Shown: positions 35,004 through 43,001, numbered from the stretch's first letter. The stretch: 64,000 bases of DNA from Actinomycetes bacterium (GCA_023420415.1 JAEZWF010000050.1:99112-163111); one strand, 5' to 3'. The notes: generated by a model from the sequence alone, not told the origin. Numbers and translations are program-made.

Positions 35004-35031
35004 GCCGTCAAGCGCACACTGGACTACGATT

Positions 35032-35244
35032 GTGAGACGTCGCGAGGTGCTCAGGCGCATCAGCAGGGAAGCTCGTTCCCAAGGGTTCGAGTGGGTGCTC
35101 CTCAGGCAAGGCGCCAATCACGAGGTTTGGAGCCTGGACGGTCTCATGATCCCCATCGCGCGTCACAGTGAGTTCGGCAACAGGGCAGCCGAGATGATCT
35201 GGAAAGAGTGCGAAGCCCGCTTGGGAAGAGGCTGGTGGCGATGA
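35032..35244 (+). CDS. hicA: HicA-like mRNA interferase toxin
   Basis: 70 residues. The double-stranded-RNA-binding-like fold of HicA is suggested by the order helix-strand-strand-helix. The catalytic His lies in GANHEVWSLDG, and MIPIARHSEFGNRAAEMIWKECEARLG is the conserved PRH/helix end. The toxin would cut mRNAs when free of HicB. The start is uncertain: GTG at 35032 or GTG at 35047, the latter giving VLRRISREARSQGF, closer to the usual HicA length. Base composition is visibly less GC-rich than in lhr or nei2, a sign of later arrival. Its stop overlaps the hicB start (ATGA). Confidence 0.72.
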   Translation: MRRREVLRRISREARSQGFEWVLLRQGANHEVWSLDGLMIPIARHSEFGNRAAEMIWKECEARLGRGWWR

Positions 35245-35624
35245 AGAAGACCTACGAGGCAGTTGTCGAGCGCGATGGTCGCTTCTGGCTCATCCACGTG
35301 CCCGCGGTCGATCGATGGACCCAGGCCCGACACCTACGCGAGATCGACACCATGGCGCGGGACCTGGTCGCGGTCATGCTCGACATCGAGCCGGAGACCA
35401 TCACCATCAATATCGAGCTGCGGCTACCCGAGGACGTCACGCACCACCTCAGCGAGGCCAAGAGGCTGCGAGAAGCGGCCGCAGAGGCGAATTCTGCGGC
35501 TGCCAAGGAGTCCCGCGCCGCTGCGCGAGCATTAGCCGACCAAGGACTGCCCCTGCGAGACATCGGCGCCGCCTTGGGCATCTCCCACCAACGAGCTGCG
35601 CAGCTGCTCGACAAGTCGGCATGA
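35241..35624 (+). CDS. hicB: HicB-like antitoxin with C-terminal helix-turn-helix
   Basis: 127 residues from the ATG at 35241, which overlaps the toxin stop. The N-terminal part (KKTYEAVVERDGRFWLIHVPAVDRWTQARHLREIDTMARDLVAVML) is the partly degraded RNase-H-like HicB fold that blocks the toxin. A helical Ala/Glu/Lys-rich linker follows. The end, GLPLRDIGAALGISHQRAAQLL, is a helix-turn-helix that could bind the operator in front of the pair. Toxin-first order is usual for hicAB. Only 12 bases separate it from nei2. Confidence 0.72.
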   Translation: MKKTYEAVVERDGRFWLIHVPAVDRWTQARHLREIDTMARDLVAVMLDIEPETITINIELRLPEDVTHHLSEAKRLREAAAEANSAAAKESRAAARALADQGLPLRDIGAALGISHQRAAQLLDKSA

Positions 35625-35636
35625 ACCGTTTCTGTC

Positions 35637-36512
35637 ATGCCAGAGGGTGACACGGTCTGGCGGACTGCCGATCGACTGAACCGTGCGCTCGCCGGCGAGA
35701 CGGTCACGCGCAGCGACCTGAGGTTTCCCTCGATCGCGACGGTGGACCTGCGTGGAGCGACCACGCTTGAAGTCGTCAGCCGGGGCAAGCACATCCTCCA
35801 CCGGCTCGAACACGGTGGCGACCGGGTCACGGTCCACTCGCACCTGAAGATGGAGGGCCAGTGGCGCGTCGAGGCGACCGACACGGTCGGCGGCTGGCTG
35901 CGGCGCGACGACCTGCGTGCTGCCATCGGCGCCCCGCGCTGGACCGCGCTCGGGCTGCGCCTCGGCAACCTCGACGTGGTGCCCACCGACCGCGAAGGTG
36001 ACCTCGTCGGCCACCTCGGCCCCGACCTGCTCGGCCCCGACTGGGAGGCCGAGGCGGCGGTCGCCAACCTGCGCCGGTCGAGCGCGCCCATCGGTGCGGC
36101 CCTGCTCGACCAGCGCAACCTCGCCGGGATCGGCACCCTGTGGTGCGCCGAGACCCTGTTCGTCGAGAGGCTGCACCCCTGGACCGAGGCCGACTCGCTG
36201 GCACCCGAGGTCGTCGCATCGGTGGTCGCCCGGGCACACCGGTTCCTCGTCGCAGCCAAGGAGCACCCGGTCCAGTCGAGTACCGGCAGCCGCCGCAAGG
36301 GCGAGGAGACGTTCGCCCACGCCCGGTCGGGGCGCCCGTGCCGTCGGTGCGGCGACGCCATCCGGGTCGCGATGATCGGACCACCCGGGCGCGAGCGCAC
36401 GATGTTCTACTGCCCCACCTGCCAGGGCGGCCTCGGCCCCACGGACGACGGCCGCCGCCAGAACCCCCTTGGCTCCTCCCGCGGCCGCGCCACCCCCTAC
36501 CGCCGCAGTTGA
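35637..36512 (+). CDS. nei2: Fpg/Nei-family DNA glycosylase (endonuclease VIII)
   Basis: 291 residues. Removes oxidised pyrimidines and nicks the abasic site. The catalytic N-terminus is PEGDTVWRTADRL (Pro2 and Glu3, after Met removal). The helix-two-turn-helix region includes LLDQRNLAGIGTLWCAETLF. A C-terminal zinc finger is present, C-x2-C-x16-C-x2-C (PCRRCGD and YCPTCQGG). TVHSHLKMEGQW holds the conserved Lys of the Nei group. The protein matches the mycobacterial Nei2 that sits next to lhr. Its stop lies inside a terminator hairpin. Confidence 0.95.
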   Translation: MPEGDTVWRTADRLNRALAGETVTRSDLRFPSIATVDLRGATTLEVVSRGKHILHRLEHGGDRVTVHSHLKMEGQWRVEATDTVGGWLRRDDLRAAIGAPRWTALGLRLGNLDVVPTDREGDLVGHLGPDLLGPDWEAEAAVANLRRSSAPIGAALLDQRNLAGIGTLWCAETLFVERLHPWTEADSLAPEVVASVVARAHRFLVAAKEHPVQSSTGSRRKGEETFAHARSGRPCRRCGDAIRVAMIGPPGRERTMFYCPTCQGGLGPTDDGRRQNPLGSSRGRATPYRRS

Positions 36513-36554
36513 GTGCCTGACGCCGACCAGTACACCGGTCTCAGGCACTCAACT
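36507..36554. terminator. Terminator between nei2 and the GrpB-like gene
   Basis: Perfect 14-base arms AGTTGAGTGCCTGA (36507-36520) and TCAGGCACTCAACT (36541-36554) with a 20-base loop. The nei2 stop codon (36510-36512) is part of the left arm. The minus-strand GrpB-like gene ends six bases to the right, so the hairpin can serve both. Confidence 0.8.
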
Positions 36555-36559
36555 CGTGC

Positions 36560-37153
36560 TCACGGCGCGGGTGGGGCGCCGGCCTTGGCGAGGATGTCCT
36601 CGACCACCTCGGTCTTGGCGTTGGCGTAGTCCTGCACGTACCGCCACTCGCGCGTCGCCAGCTCACGCTTGACCGCGGCATACCGGTCACGGTCCTCGGG
36701 GTGCGCGCGCAGCCAGTCGCGGAACATCCGCATCCGCGCGATCTCGGGATCGGCCGCACCGCCGGGCGTGAAGACGTGCACGTTGACGTTGTGCGTGTCG
36801 CCATCGCTGACCCTCCGCGAGACGACGCGGTGCTCCAATCAGTCGGGTTCGCGCACGCGCAGCCGATAGCCGGCCGTCTCCAAGGCGGGCAGGTATGCCG
36901 TCTCGTCACCCGAGTCGGGCACGAGCAGCAGGACGTCGATCACCGCCTTGGCCGGCAGGCCTGGCACCGAGGTCGAGCCGACGTGCTCGACGGCGAGTGC
37001 GGTCTCGCCCAGCGCCCCAGCGATCACGGCGCGGTTCTGCTCGAAAAGGTCGACCCAGGCAGGGTCGTAGTTCACGACGACCGGCTGGTCCGCATACGGG
37101 ACGGCGCCGTCCACCAGCCCGGAGGGCGGGTCCTTCGAAGGCACGTCAGACAA
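36560..37153 (-). pseudogene. GrpB-family (UPF0157) gene interrupted by an in-frame stop
   Basis: Two halves in the same frame meet at 36839. The first (residues 1-104) has VVVNYDPAWVDLFEQNRAVI, AVEHVGSTSVPGLPAKAVIDVLLLV and ends GYRLRVREPD. The second (EHRVVSRRV through HVFTPGG, then FRDWLRAHPEDRDRYAAVKRELA) is the rest of a GrpB nucleotidyltransferase-like protein. Between them is TGA then TTG. The family normally has REPDW-x-EHR here, so TGA stands where TGG (Trp) is expected: a one-base nonsense change. A TTG directly behind the stop could restart translation of the second half. The whole would be about 197 residues, normal for the family. GrpB function is unknown (often annotated near dephospho-CoA kinase). 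Confidence 0.82.
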
Positions 37154-37172
37154 GCGCGACGCCGCGGGCAGC

Positions 37173-37472
37173 TCAGGCTGCGGAGGCGGACAGGTCGTCG
37201 GTCTTGGGCAGCGGCAGCGCGACCGGCGCGGTGAGCGCCTCGGTCACGGCGACCCGCTCGGAGACCGAGCTCAGCACCTCGGACAGGGGCAGCTTCAGCG
37301 CCCCGCAGATGGAGGCGAGCAGCTCGGAGGAGGCTTCCTTCTCGCCCCGCTCGACCTCGCTGAGGTAGCCCAACGACACCGACGCCGCGGCGGACACCTC
37401 GCGCAGGGTGCGGCCCTGGGACTGACGCTCCTCGCGGAGGACATCGCCCAGCTCACGACGGAGCAAGATCAT
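37173..37472 (-). CDS. clgR: Transcriptional regulator ClgR (XRE-type helix-turn-helix)
   Basis: 99 residues. ClgR activates the clpP1P2 and clpC protease genes and others in actinobacteria. The helix-turn-helix is TLREVSAAASVSLGYLSEVERGEKEASSELLASICGAL at residues about 20-58, essentially the family signature. A GAAGGAGGCG ribosome-binding site lies in front of the ATG at 37472. The order pgsA, cinA, clgR is the usual actinobacterial one. The C-terminal tail is short and hydrophobic/acidic and may be a degradation tag region, as ClgR is itself a Clp substrate. The promoter region (37473-37600) contains a GTACCC-CGT-GGGTAC palindrome at 37518. Confidence 0.93.
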   Translation of the reverse strand: MILLRRELGDVLREERQSQGRTLREVSAAASVSLGYLSEVERGEKEASSELLASICGALKLPLSEVLSSVSERVAVTEALTAPVALPLPKTDDLSASAA

Positions 37473-37517
37473 GGACGCCTCCTTCGATGGTGACAGCGCG
37501 GTCGTTCACTTCCAACG

Positions 37518-37532
37518 GTACCCCGTGGGTAC
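37518..37532. promoter_or_regulatory. Palindrome in the clgR promoter region
   Basis: GTACCC-CGT-GGGTAC, six-base arms, 46 bases upstream of the clgR start codon and in front of no other gene. It may be an operator or self-regulatory site. I cannot match it to a known ClgR-box consensus from memory. Confidence 0.3.
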
Positions 37533-37605
37533 GACGACGCGCGCGCAGGATTGCGGAAACACGACGCACAGGTGGTGTAACCAGCACCGACGCCCGGATC
37601 TTCCG

Positions 37606-37659
37606 CGAGTCTTCGGAAGATCGTCCTGGCTGGAACCAGGAAGATCTTCCGAAGACTCG
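37606..37659 (-). terminator. Long hairpin downstream of cinA
   Basis: Perfect 17-base arms CGAGTCTTCGGAAGATC (37606-37622) and its complement (37643-37659). An inner CCTGG/CCAGG stem closes the loop. It begins six bases beyond the cinA stop codon in the direction of transcription, so it ends the rimO-pgsA-cinA transcript and insulates clgR. Confidence 0.85.
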
Positions 37660-37665
37660 AAGCAG

Positions 37666-38130
37666 TCAGCCGAGCACGGTGCGAACGCAGCCGAGAGCCG
37701 CGTCGACGGTGGCCCGACGGATCGCATCGCGGTCCCCCGCGAGGGCCAGCTGCCGCACCAGGACGTCCTCCCCTAGCGACGCCGCGACGAAGACCGTCCC
37801 CACCGGCTGGCCGTCCTGCGGGTCCGGCCCCGCCACCCCCGTCGTGGCGACGCCGACCGCTGAGCCGAGCACGCGGCATACCCCGGCGACCATCTGGCGG
37901 GCGACGTCCTCCTGGACGGCGCCTCCGCGGGCGAGCAGCCCCTCGTCGACCCCGAGCACCGACGCCTTGAGCTCGGTTGCGTAGGCGACCACCGACCCAC
38001 GCACCACCGCAGACGCGCCGGGCACCGACGTCAGCGCAGCGCACACCAGTCCGCCGGTCAGGGACTCGGCGGTCGCGATCGTCAGGCCCCGCGACTTCAG
38101 CGCATCGACGACGGCGAGAGCACCGGTCAT
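37666..38130 (-). CDS. cinA: CinA C-terminal-type nicotinamide-nucleotide amidohydrolase
   Basis: 154 residues, only the C-terminal amidohydrolase (PncC) domain, the usual actinobacterial form. It deamidates NMN to nicotinate mononucleotide. GLTIATAESLTGGLVCAALTSVPGAS, VVAYATELKASVLGV and GVATTGVAGPDPQDGQPVGTVFVA are the domain's signature stretches. The ATG at 38130 overlaps the pgsA stop by four bases; the frame stays open upstream but reads as a shadow. It ends next to a strong terminator. Confidence 0.92.
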   Translation of the reverse strand: MTGALAVVDALKSRGLTIATAESLTGGLVCAALTSVPGASAVVRGSVVAYATELKASVLGVDEGLLARGGAVQEDVARQMVAGVCRVLGSAVGVATTGVAGPDPQDGQPVGTVFVAASLGEDVLVRQLALAGDRDAIRRATVDAALGCVRTVLG

Positions 38131-38792
38131 CGTCCCCGCGCCGCCCGCCGCGCCCGCTTCATGGCGGTGCGCTCGCTGTTCTGCCGCATGCGCAGCGCCT
38201 TCACGACGATGTCGATGCCGGTCACCACCGTGACGAGCACGGCCAGCCCCAGCACGATCTTCGCGACCAGCTCCCACGCATCAGCCCCCGCGAACGACCA
38301 CAGCGGCAACGTGTAGAGCAACAAACCGAAGAACTGCAGCGTCGTCTTCACCTTGCCGCCGCGACCCGCAGGCATGACCCCGTGCCGGATCACCCAGAAC
38401 CGCAACACCGTCACGCCCCACTCGCGCACCAGCACGACGATGGTCACCCACCACGGCAGGTCTCCGAGGACCGACAGCCCCACGAACGCCATGCCCATCA
38501 GCGTCTTGTCGGCGATGGGGTCGGCGATCTTGCCGAAGTTCGTGATCAGCCCGCGGCGCCGCGCGAGGTCACCGTCGACGCGGTCCGTGGCGGTCGCGAT
38601 GCACAGCACGGCCGCCGCCCACCACCGCATCCCCACGTGCGCGCCGCCGTCGAAGAGCAGCAGCCAGCCGTAGACCGGCACCAACAGGATGCGGGCGACC
38701 GTGAGGGCGTTGGGCACGTTCCACGGGCTGGGGGGCGGGGTCGCGACCGGTGTCGCGGCCGGGTCGGGATGCGGTGCGGACTCGCTCAGCAC
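38127..38792 (-). CDS. pgsA: CDP-diacylglycerol-glycerol-3-phosphate 3-phosphatidyltransferase
   Basis: 221 residues. PgsA makes phosphatidylglycerol phosphate, the precursor of phosphatidylglycerol and cardiolipin. The CDP-alcohol phosphotransferase motif D-x2-D-G-x2-A-R-x8-G-x3-D-x3-D is complete in DRVDGDLARRRGLITNFGKIADPIADK (residues about 67-93). Four to five membrane segments surround it. The Pro-rich first 23 residues precede NVPNALTVARILLVPV. The ATG at 38792 overlaps the rimO stop by seven bases. It belongs to the rimO-pgsA-cinA transcript. Confidence 0.93.
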   Translation of the reverse strand: MLSESAPHPDPAATPVATPPPSPWNVPNALTVARILLVPVYGWLLLFDGGAHVGMRWWAAAVLCIATATDRVDGDLARRRGLITNFGKIADPIADKTLMGMAFVGLSVLGDLPWWVTIVVLVREWGVTVLRFWVIRHGVMPAGRGGKVKTTLQFFGLLLYTLPLWSFAGADAWELVAKIVLGLAVLVTVVTGIDIVVKALRMRQNSERTAMKRARRAARGR

Positions 38793-40288
38793 GGCTCGGC
38801 CACGAGGTCGATTCCGTTGGTGCCCACGACAGTGGCGCGCACGAGGTCGCCCACGGCGACGCCGGGTGCGAGGGCAGGGTCGATGAGGGTCACGCCGTCG
38901 ACGTCGGGTCCCTGGTGGGCGGCCCGACCGACCACGTATGCCGCGTCGTCACCCTCTGCTGTGTCCGGCAGCTCTTCGACCAGCACCTCGACGACCTCGC
39001 CGAGGCGCTCCTCGGCCCGCTGGACGTTGAGCTCCTCGACCAGCGAGGTGAACCGCGAAACGCGTTGCGCCACAACGTCCTCGGGCAGCTTGTCGCCGTA
39101 ACCCTCGGCCTCGGTGCCGTCCTCATCGGAGTAGCCGAACACCCCGACCACGTCCAGTCGCGCCGCCACGAGGAAATCCTCGAGCTCGTCGAGGTCGGCC
39201 TCTGTCTCGCCCGGGAAGCCCACGATGACGTTGCTGCGGATTCCGGCCTGCGGCGCGCGACGGCGCACGTCCTCGAGCAGCGCGAGGAACGACTCCCGGT
39301 CACCGAACCGGCGCATCGAGCGCAGCAGCGGCCCGGAAGCGTGCTGGAACGAGATGTCGAAGTACGGCACCACACCCGGGACCGTTGCCATCGCCTCGAG
39401 CAGGCCCGGCCGGATCTCCGCAGGCTGCAGGTAGGACACCCGCACCCGCTCGATGCCGGGCACTGCGGTCAGCTCGGGCACCAGCTTCTCGAGCAGCGCG
39501 AGGTCGCCGAGGTCCTTGCCGTAGGACGTGGAGTTCTCCGAGACGAGGAACAGCTCCTTGACGCCACGCTCCCCCAGCCACCGCGCCTCGGCCACGATCT
39601 CGTGGGGGCGCCGCGACACGAAAGCCCCACGGAACATGGGGATTGCGCAGAACGCGCACCGCCGGTCGCAACCGCTCGCGATCTTCAGCGGGGCCCAGGG
39701 CCGCCCGTCGAGCCGGGCCCGGATCACCCTGGGACCAGAGGCGGGCGCCTTGCCGTCGAGGCTGTCGTGATCGTCATCGGCGCCCTGCTCGGGCGAGGTT
39801 GGGTCGCCGTGGCCCGGGAGCGCGACCCCCGTGGCGCCGGACTGCCGCTCGACCGGTGACAGCGGCAGCAGCCGCCGCCGGTCCGAAGGCGTGTGGGACG
39901 CCGGCGCGTGACCGTCGAGGACGGCGCGCAGGTGACTCGACATGTCGGCATACGAGTCGAAACCCAACACGGCGTCAGCCTCGGGCAGCTCGTCGGCGAG
40001 CTGCGACCCGTAGCGCTCGGCCAGGCAACCCACGGCGACAACGGCCTGGGTGCGCCCCTCCCCCTTGCGGGCGGATGCCTCGAGCAGCACGTCGATCGAG
40101 TCCTTCTTGGCCTGTTCGACGAAGCCACACGTGTTGACCACGGCGACGTCGGCCTCGTCCGCGTCGTCGACGAGCAACCACCCCTCGGCCGCGAGCCGGC
40201 CGGCGAGCTCCTCGGAGTCGACCTCGTTGCGGGTGCAGCCGAGGGTCACGAGGGCAACACTGCGCGGAGCCGTGGGCGAGGAAGGCAT
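38786..40288 (-). CDS. rimO: Ribosomal protein uS12 methylthiotransferase
   Basis: 500 residues. RimO adds a methylthio group to an Asp of ribosomal protein uS12 and is a paralogue of MiaB. The N-terminal cluster domain has LGCTRNEVDSEELA, NTCGFVEQAKKDSID and VVAVGCLAERYG. The radical-SAM motif is GCDRRCAFCAIP. The C-terminal TRAM domain is shortened and acidic. Between the first two domains is a Pro/Gly/Asp-rich insert of about 50 residues (after PLSPVERQ), longer than in many homologues and likely an exposed loop. The ATG at 40288 is fixed by the conserved start of the first domain. Confidence 0.95.
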   Translation of the reverse strand: MPSSPTAPRSVALVTLGCTRNEVDSEELAGRLAAEGWLLVDDADEADVAVVNTCGFVEQAKKDSIDVLLEASARKGEGRTQAVVAVGCLAERYGSQLADELPEADAVLGFDSYADMSSHLRAVLDGHAPASHTPSDRRRLLPLSPVERQSGATGVALPGHGDPTSPEQGADDDHDSLDGKAPASGPRVIRARLDGRPWAPLKIASGCDRRCAFCAIPMFRGAFVSRRPHEIVAEARWLGERGVKELFLVSENSTSYGKDLGDLALLEKLVPELTAVPGIERVRVSYLQPAEIRPGLLEAMATVPGVVPYFDISFQHASGPLLRSMRRFGDRESFLALLEDVRRRAPQAGIRSNVIVGFPGETEADLDELEDFLVAARLDVVGVFGYSDEDGTEAEGYGDKLPEDVVAQRVSRFTSLVEELNVQRAEERLGEVVEVLVEELPDTAEGDDAAYVVGRAAHQGPDVDGVTLIDPALAPGVAVGDLVRATVVGTNGIDLVAEPC

Positions 40289-40345
40289 GGCCGCCAGTCT
40301 ATTGGTGCCTGACGCCCGCTCCCGCCACCGTGGTTGAGTGGCTCC

Positions 40346-41551
40346 ATGACCTCCACGACCGAGCCGGCCAGCACGTCGCCCACCGACCGGATCGGCGCCC
40401 TGCTCGCCGACCACCCCGTCATCGACGGCCACAACGACCTGTTGTGGGAGGCGCGCGAGCGGGTCCGCTACGACTTTGACCGGCTCGATGTCGGCGTCGG
40501 CGGCACCCCGACCCACACCGACCTGCCGCGCATGCGCCGCGGCGGGCTCGGCGGGCAGTTCTGGTCCGTCTTCGTGCCGGCCGACCTTGCGGGTGACGAC
40601 GCCGTGAGCGCCACGTTGGAGCAGGTCGACGCCGGTCACCAGCTCATTGCCCGGTATGCCGACGAGCTGGCGTTCGCGCGCACGGCCAGTGACGTGCGCG
40701 CGGCGTGGAAGACGGGCCGGATCGCGTCGATGCTCGGCGCGGAGGGCGGCCACTCGATCAACAACTCGCTGGCGACGCTGCGGATGCTGGGGGTGCTCGG
40801 GGTCAGCTACCTGACCCTGACGCACAACTCCAACACCGACTGGGCCGACTCGGCGACCGACGAGCCCGCCCACGACGGGCTCACCCGGTTCGGCGTCGAG
40901 GTGGTCCGCGAGATGAACCGCATCGGCATGATGGTCGACCTGTCACACGTGGCACCGACGACCATGCGCGACGCCTTGCGGGCCAGCGAGGTGCCGGTCA
41001 TCTTCAGCCACTCCTCCGCCCGGGCGGTCTGTGACAGCCCGCGCAACGTCCCCGACGACGTGCTGGAGTCGTTGCGGGACAACAACGGCGTGTGCATGGT
41101 GACGTTCGTGCCGACCTTCGTGAACCCTGACGCCGCGGCCTGGCGCGTGCAGCTCAACGAGGCGGCGCAGGCGCAGGGCGTGGCACCGTCGGACGGCGAG
41201 CCGTACACGTCGTTCTACGACGCCTACAAGGAGCGCAACCCCACCCCGAAGGCTTCACTCGAGGACGTGGTCAAGCACGTCGAGCACGTCCGCGAGGTTG
41301 CCGGTGTCGACCACGTCGGTCTCGGTGGCGACTACGACGGGGTGGGCGAGCTTCCGGTGGGGCTCGAGGACGTCACCGGCTACCCGCGGCTCCTGGCCGC
41401 CCTCGCCGACCGCGGCTGGTCCGACGAGGAGCTGGCCAAGCTGACCGACGGCAACACGCTGCGGGTCATGCAGGACGTCCAGGACGGGGCCAAGGCCCTC
41501 CAGGAGCAGCGCGGCCCGAGCCTCGCGACCATCGCCGAGCTCGACGGCTGA
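40346..41551 (+). CDS. Membrane (renal-type) dipeptidase, peptidase family M19
   Basis: 401 residues from the ATG at 40346. Zinc dipeptidase of the amidohydrolase superfamily, cleaving dipeptides, including D-amino-acid-containing ones. The ligands are visible: VIDGHNDLLW (H29 and D31), MLGAEGGHSI (Glu), VDLSHVAP (His) and IFSHSSARAV (His). The end carries GVDHVGLGGDYDGV, another family signature. No signal peptide is seen, so it is probably cytoplasmic like most bacterial copies. It is divergent from rimO with about 57 bases between and is followed by a terminator. Confidence 0.93.
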   Translation: MTSTTEPASTSPTDRIGALLADHPVIDGHNDLLWEARERVRYDFDRLDVGVGGTPTHTDLPRMRRGGLGGQFWSVFVPADLAGDDAVSATLEQVDAGHQLIARYADELAFARTASDVRAAWKTGRIASMLGAEGGHSINNSLATLRMLGVLGVSYLTLTHNSNTDWADSATDEPAHDGLTRFGVEVVREMNRIGMMVDLSHVAPTTMRDALRASEVPVIFSHSSARAVCDSPRNVPDDVLESLRDNNGVCMVTFVPTFVNPDAAAWRVQLNEAAQAQGVAPSDGEPYTSFYDAYKERNPTPKASLEDVVKHVEHVREVAGVDHVGLGGDYDGVGELPVGLEDVTGYPRLLAALADRGWSDEELAKLTDGNTLRVMQDVQDGAKALQEQRGPSLATIAELDG

Positions 41552-41568
41552 CCTCCACCACCCGAGAT

Positions 41569-41609
41569 GGGGGGCCTGGGCGTGCGGAACCGCGCACGCA
41601 GAGGCCCCC
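41569..41609. terminator. Terminator between dipeptidase and channel-like gene
   Basis: Inverted repeat with GGGGGCCT near 41569-41576 and AGGCCCCC at 41602-41609, extended inward by GCGTGCG/CGCACGC. It lies 18 bases behind the dipeptidase stop and 9 bases behind the minus-strand channel gene stop, fitting a shared terminator. Confidence 0.78.
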
Positions 41610-41617
41610 AAACGCCG

Positions 41618-42280
41618 TTAGTTGCGCCAGCGCGTGATGGTGAGGCCGACGACGCGGGCGATGATGAGCGCGACGTACATGACACCGGCGACCTGTTCGA
41701 TGATGACGACGGCACGCGCGTGGGGCAGCACTGCGGTCACGTCGGACAGCCCGACGCTCGTGAGGTTGGCGAAGGACAGGTAGAGCAGCTCCAGGAACGA
41801 CCGCACACCCTCACCCTGGTAGGCCACGAACGACCCCGGCCAGACGATCTGCACCGCCATGAACACGTAGGCGAACATCCACGACACCACCGTGAAGTTG
41901 GCGCCCACCGCGAAGATCTCGTCGCGGGTCACCCACGAGTCGTCGAAGAGGTACCGGATCAGGCCGTAGGCCGTGTACCCGTAGAACGCGGCGTGGAGCA
42001 GCGAGGACCAGAGCCGCACCTGCGAGTTGTCGGGAAGGAACGCTTCGGCCACCGTGAGCGCCACCACGGGCACACCCAGCACGACCGCGACCCAGGTGAG
42101 CGCCGGCGTGGCCCGCACGGCATACACCGCCACCATGAGCACGAGGACGCCGAAGACGCCGAGCAGCGCCCGCCCGGCCGCGTTGGCCCCCGCGAAGGGG
42201 TAGGCGAGGACGGCGATGAGCTGGGCTGCGAGGAGCACCCCGCTCGGGTGACCCTTGATCGCGTTGAACATGTCACGCAT
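41618..42280 (-). CDS. Ion-channel-like membrane protein with atypical pore motif
   Basis: 220 residues with about six hydrophobic segments. The last two flank a pore-loop-like stretch, LELLYLSFANLTSVGLSDVTAVLPHARAVVIIEQVAGVMYVALIIARVVG, which matches the layout of two-helix potassium channels (PF07885-type). The filter position, around residues 174-180, reads TSVGLSD instead of the potassium-selective TVGYGD. It lies 34 bases downstream of kdpE on the same strand, so it is probably the last gene of the kdp transcript. Function as a potassium or other ion channel is inferred; the filter suggests altered or lost selectivity. Confidence 0.75.
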   Translation of the reverse strand: MRDMFNAIKGHPSGVLLAAQLIAVLAYPFAGANAAGRALLGVFGVLVLMVAVYAVRATPALTWVAVVLGVPVVALTVAEAFLPDNSQVRLWSSLLHAAFYGYTAYGLIRYLFDDSWVTRDEIFAVGANFTVVSWMFAYVFMAVQIVWPGSFVAYQGEGVRSFLELLYLSFANLTSVGLSDVTAVLPHARAVVIIEQVAGVMYVALIIARVVGLTITRWRN

Positions 42281-42314
42281 GGCCCCGACCCTAGTGACAG
42301 ACGCGGCGACCTGG

Positions 42315-43001
42315 TCAGTCGTCGCCGACGAGGCGATAGCCCTGGCCCGGTTCGGTCAGCAGGTGCCGTGGGTGCGCGGGGTCGGGTTCGAGCTTGCGGC
42401 GCAGCTGGTTGGCGTAGACCCGCAGGTAGTTCGACTCGCTGCCGTACCCCGGCCCCCACACCTGGCGCAGCAGCTCGCGCTGCGACACGAGGTGACCCGG
42501 CTGCTGGGCCAGCACCTCGAGCAGGCCCCACTCCGTGGGCGTGAGGCGCACAGCCTTCCCGTCGACGGTCGCCTGTCGCTCAGTGAAGTCGAGCCGGAAG
42601 TATGCCGTCTCGAAAGTCGCGGGCGCCGCGGCAGTGCCGGTGTCGCCCCGGCGCAGGGCAACTCGCACCCGCGCGAGCAGCTCGTCCATGGCGAACGGCT
42701 TCGTCACGTAGTCGTCAGCACCGAGGTCGAGCGCTTCGACCTTGTCGACCGAGTCGGTGCGGGCCGACAGGACGATGACCGGGATGTCGCTGGCGGCCCG
42801 AATGCGGCGCAGCACCTCGACACCGTCGAGGTCGGGCAGCCCGAGGTCGAGGATGACGAGCTCGACACCGTCCTCGTGGACCGCCTGCAGGGCAGTGCGA
42901 CCGTCGGCGGCCGTCACGACCGGGTAGTCCCGTGCCCGCAGGTTGATCGCGAGCGTCCGCACCAGGTGGGGTTCGTCGTCGACGACCAGGATGGTGCTCA
43001 C
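42315..43001 (-). CDS. kdpE: KdpE response regulator
   Basis: 228 residues. Receiver with MSTILVVDDEPHLVR, phosphoacceptor Asp in ELVILDLGLPDLDG (about residue 52), IVLSART and YVTKPFAMDEL. The winged-helix end has VRLTPTEWGLLEVLAQQPGHLVSQRELLRQVWGPGYGSESNYLRVY, a close KdpE signature. It activates the kdp operon when phosphorylated by KdpD. Its start overlaps the kdpD stop by four bases. Likely target repeats lie upstream of kdpF (49881-49920). Confidence 0.96.
   Translation of the reverse strand: MSTILVVDDEPHLVRTLAINLRARDYPVVTAADGRTALQAVHEDGVELVILDLGLPDLDGVEVLRRIRAASDIPVIVLSARTDSVDKVEALDLGADDYVTKPFAMDELLARVRVALRRGDTGTAAAPATFETAYFRLDFTERQATVDGKAVRLTPTEWGLLEVLAQQPGHLVSQRELLRQVWGPGYGSESNYLRVYANQLRRKLEPDPAHPRHLLTEPGQGYRLVGDD

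Noticed and set aside
36513..36524. GTGCCTGACGCC shared by 36513 and 40303 as a dispersed repeat
   Set aside because: Only two copies of 12 bases were seen and one is part of a terminator arm; too little to call a repeat family.
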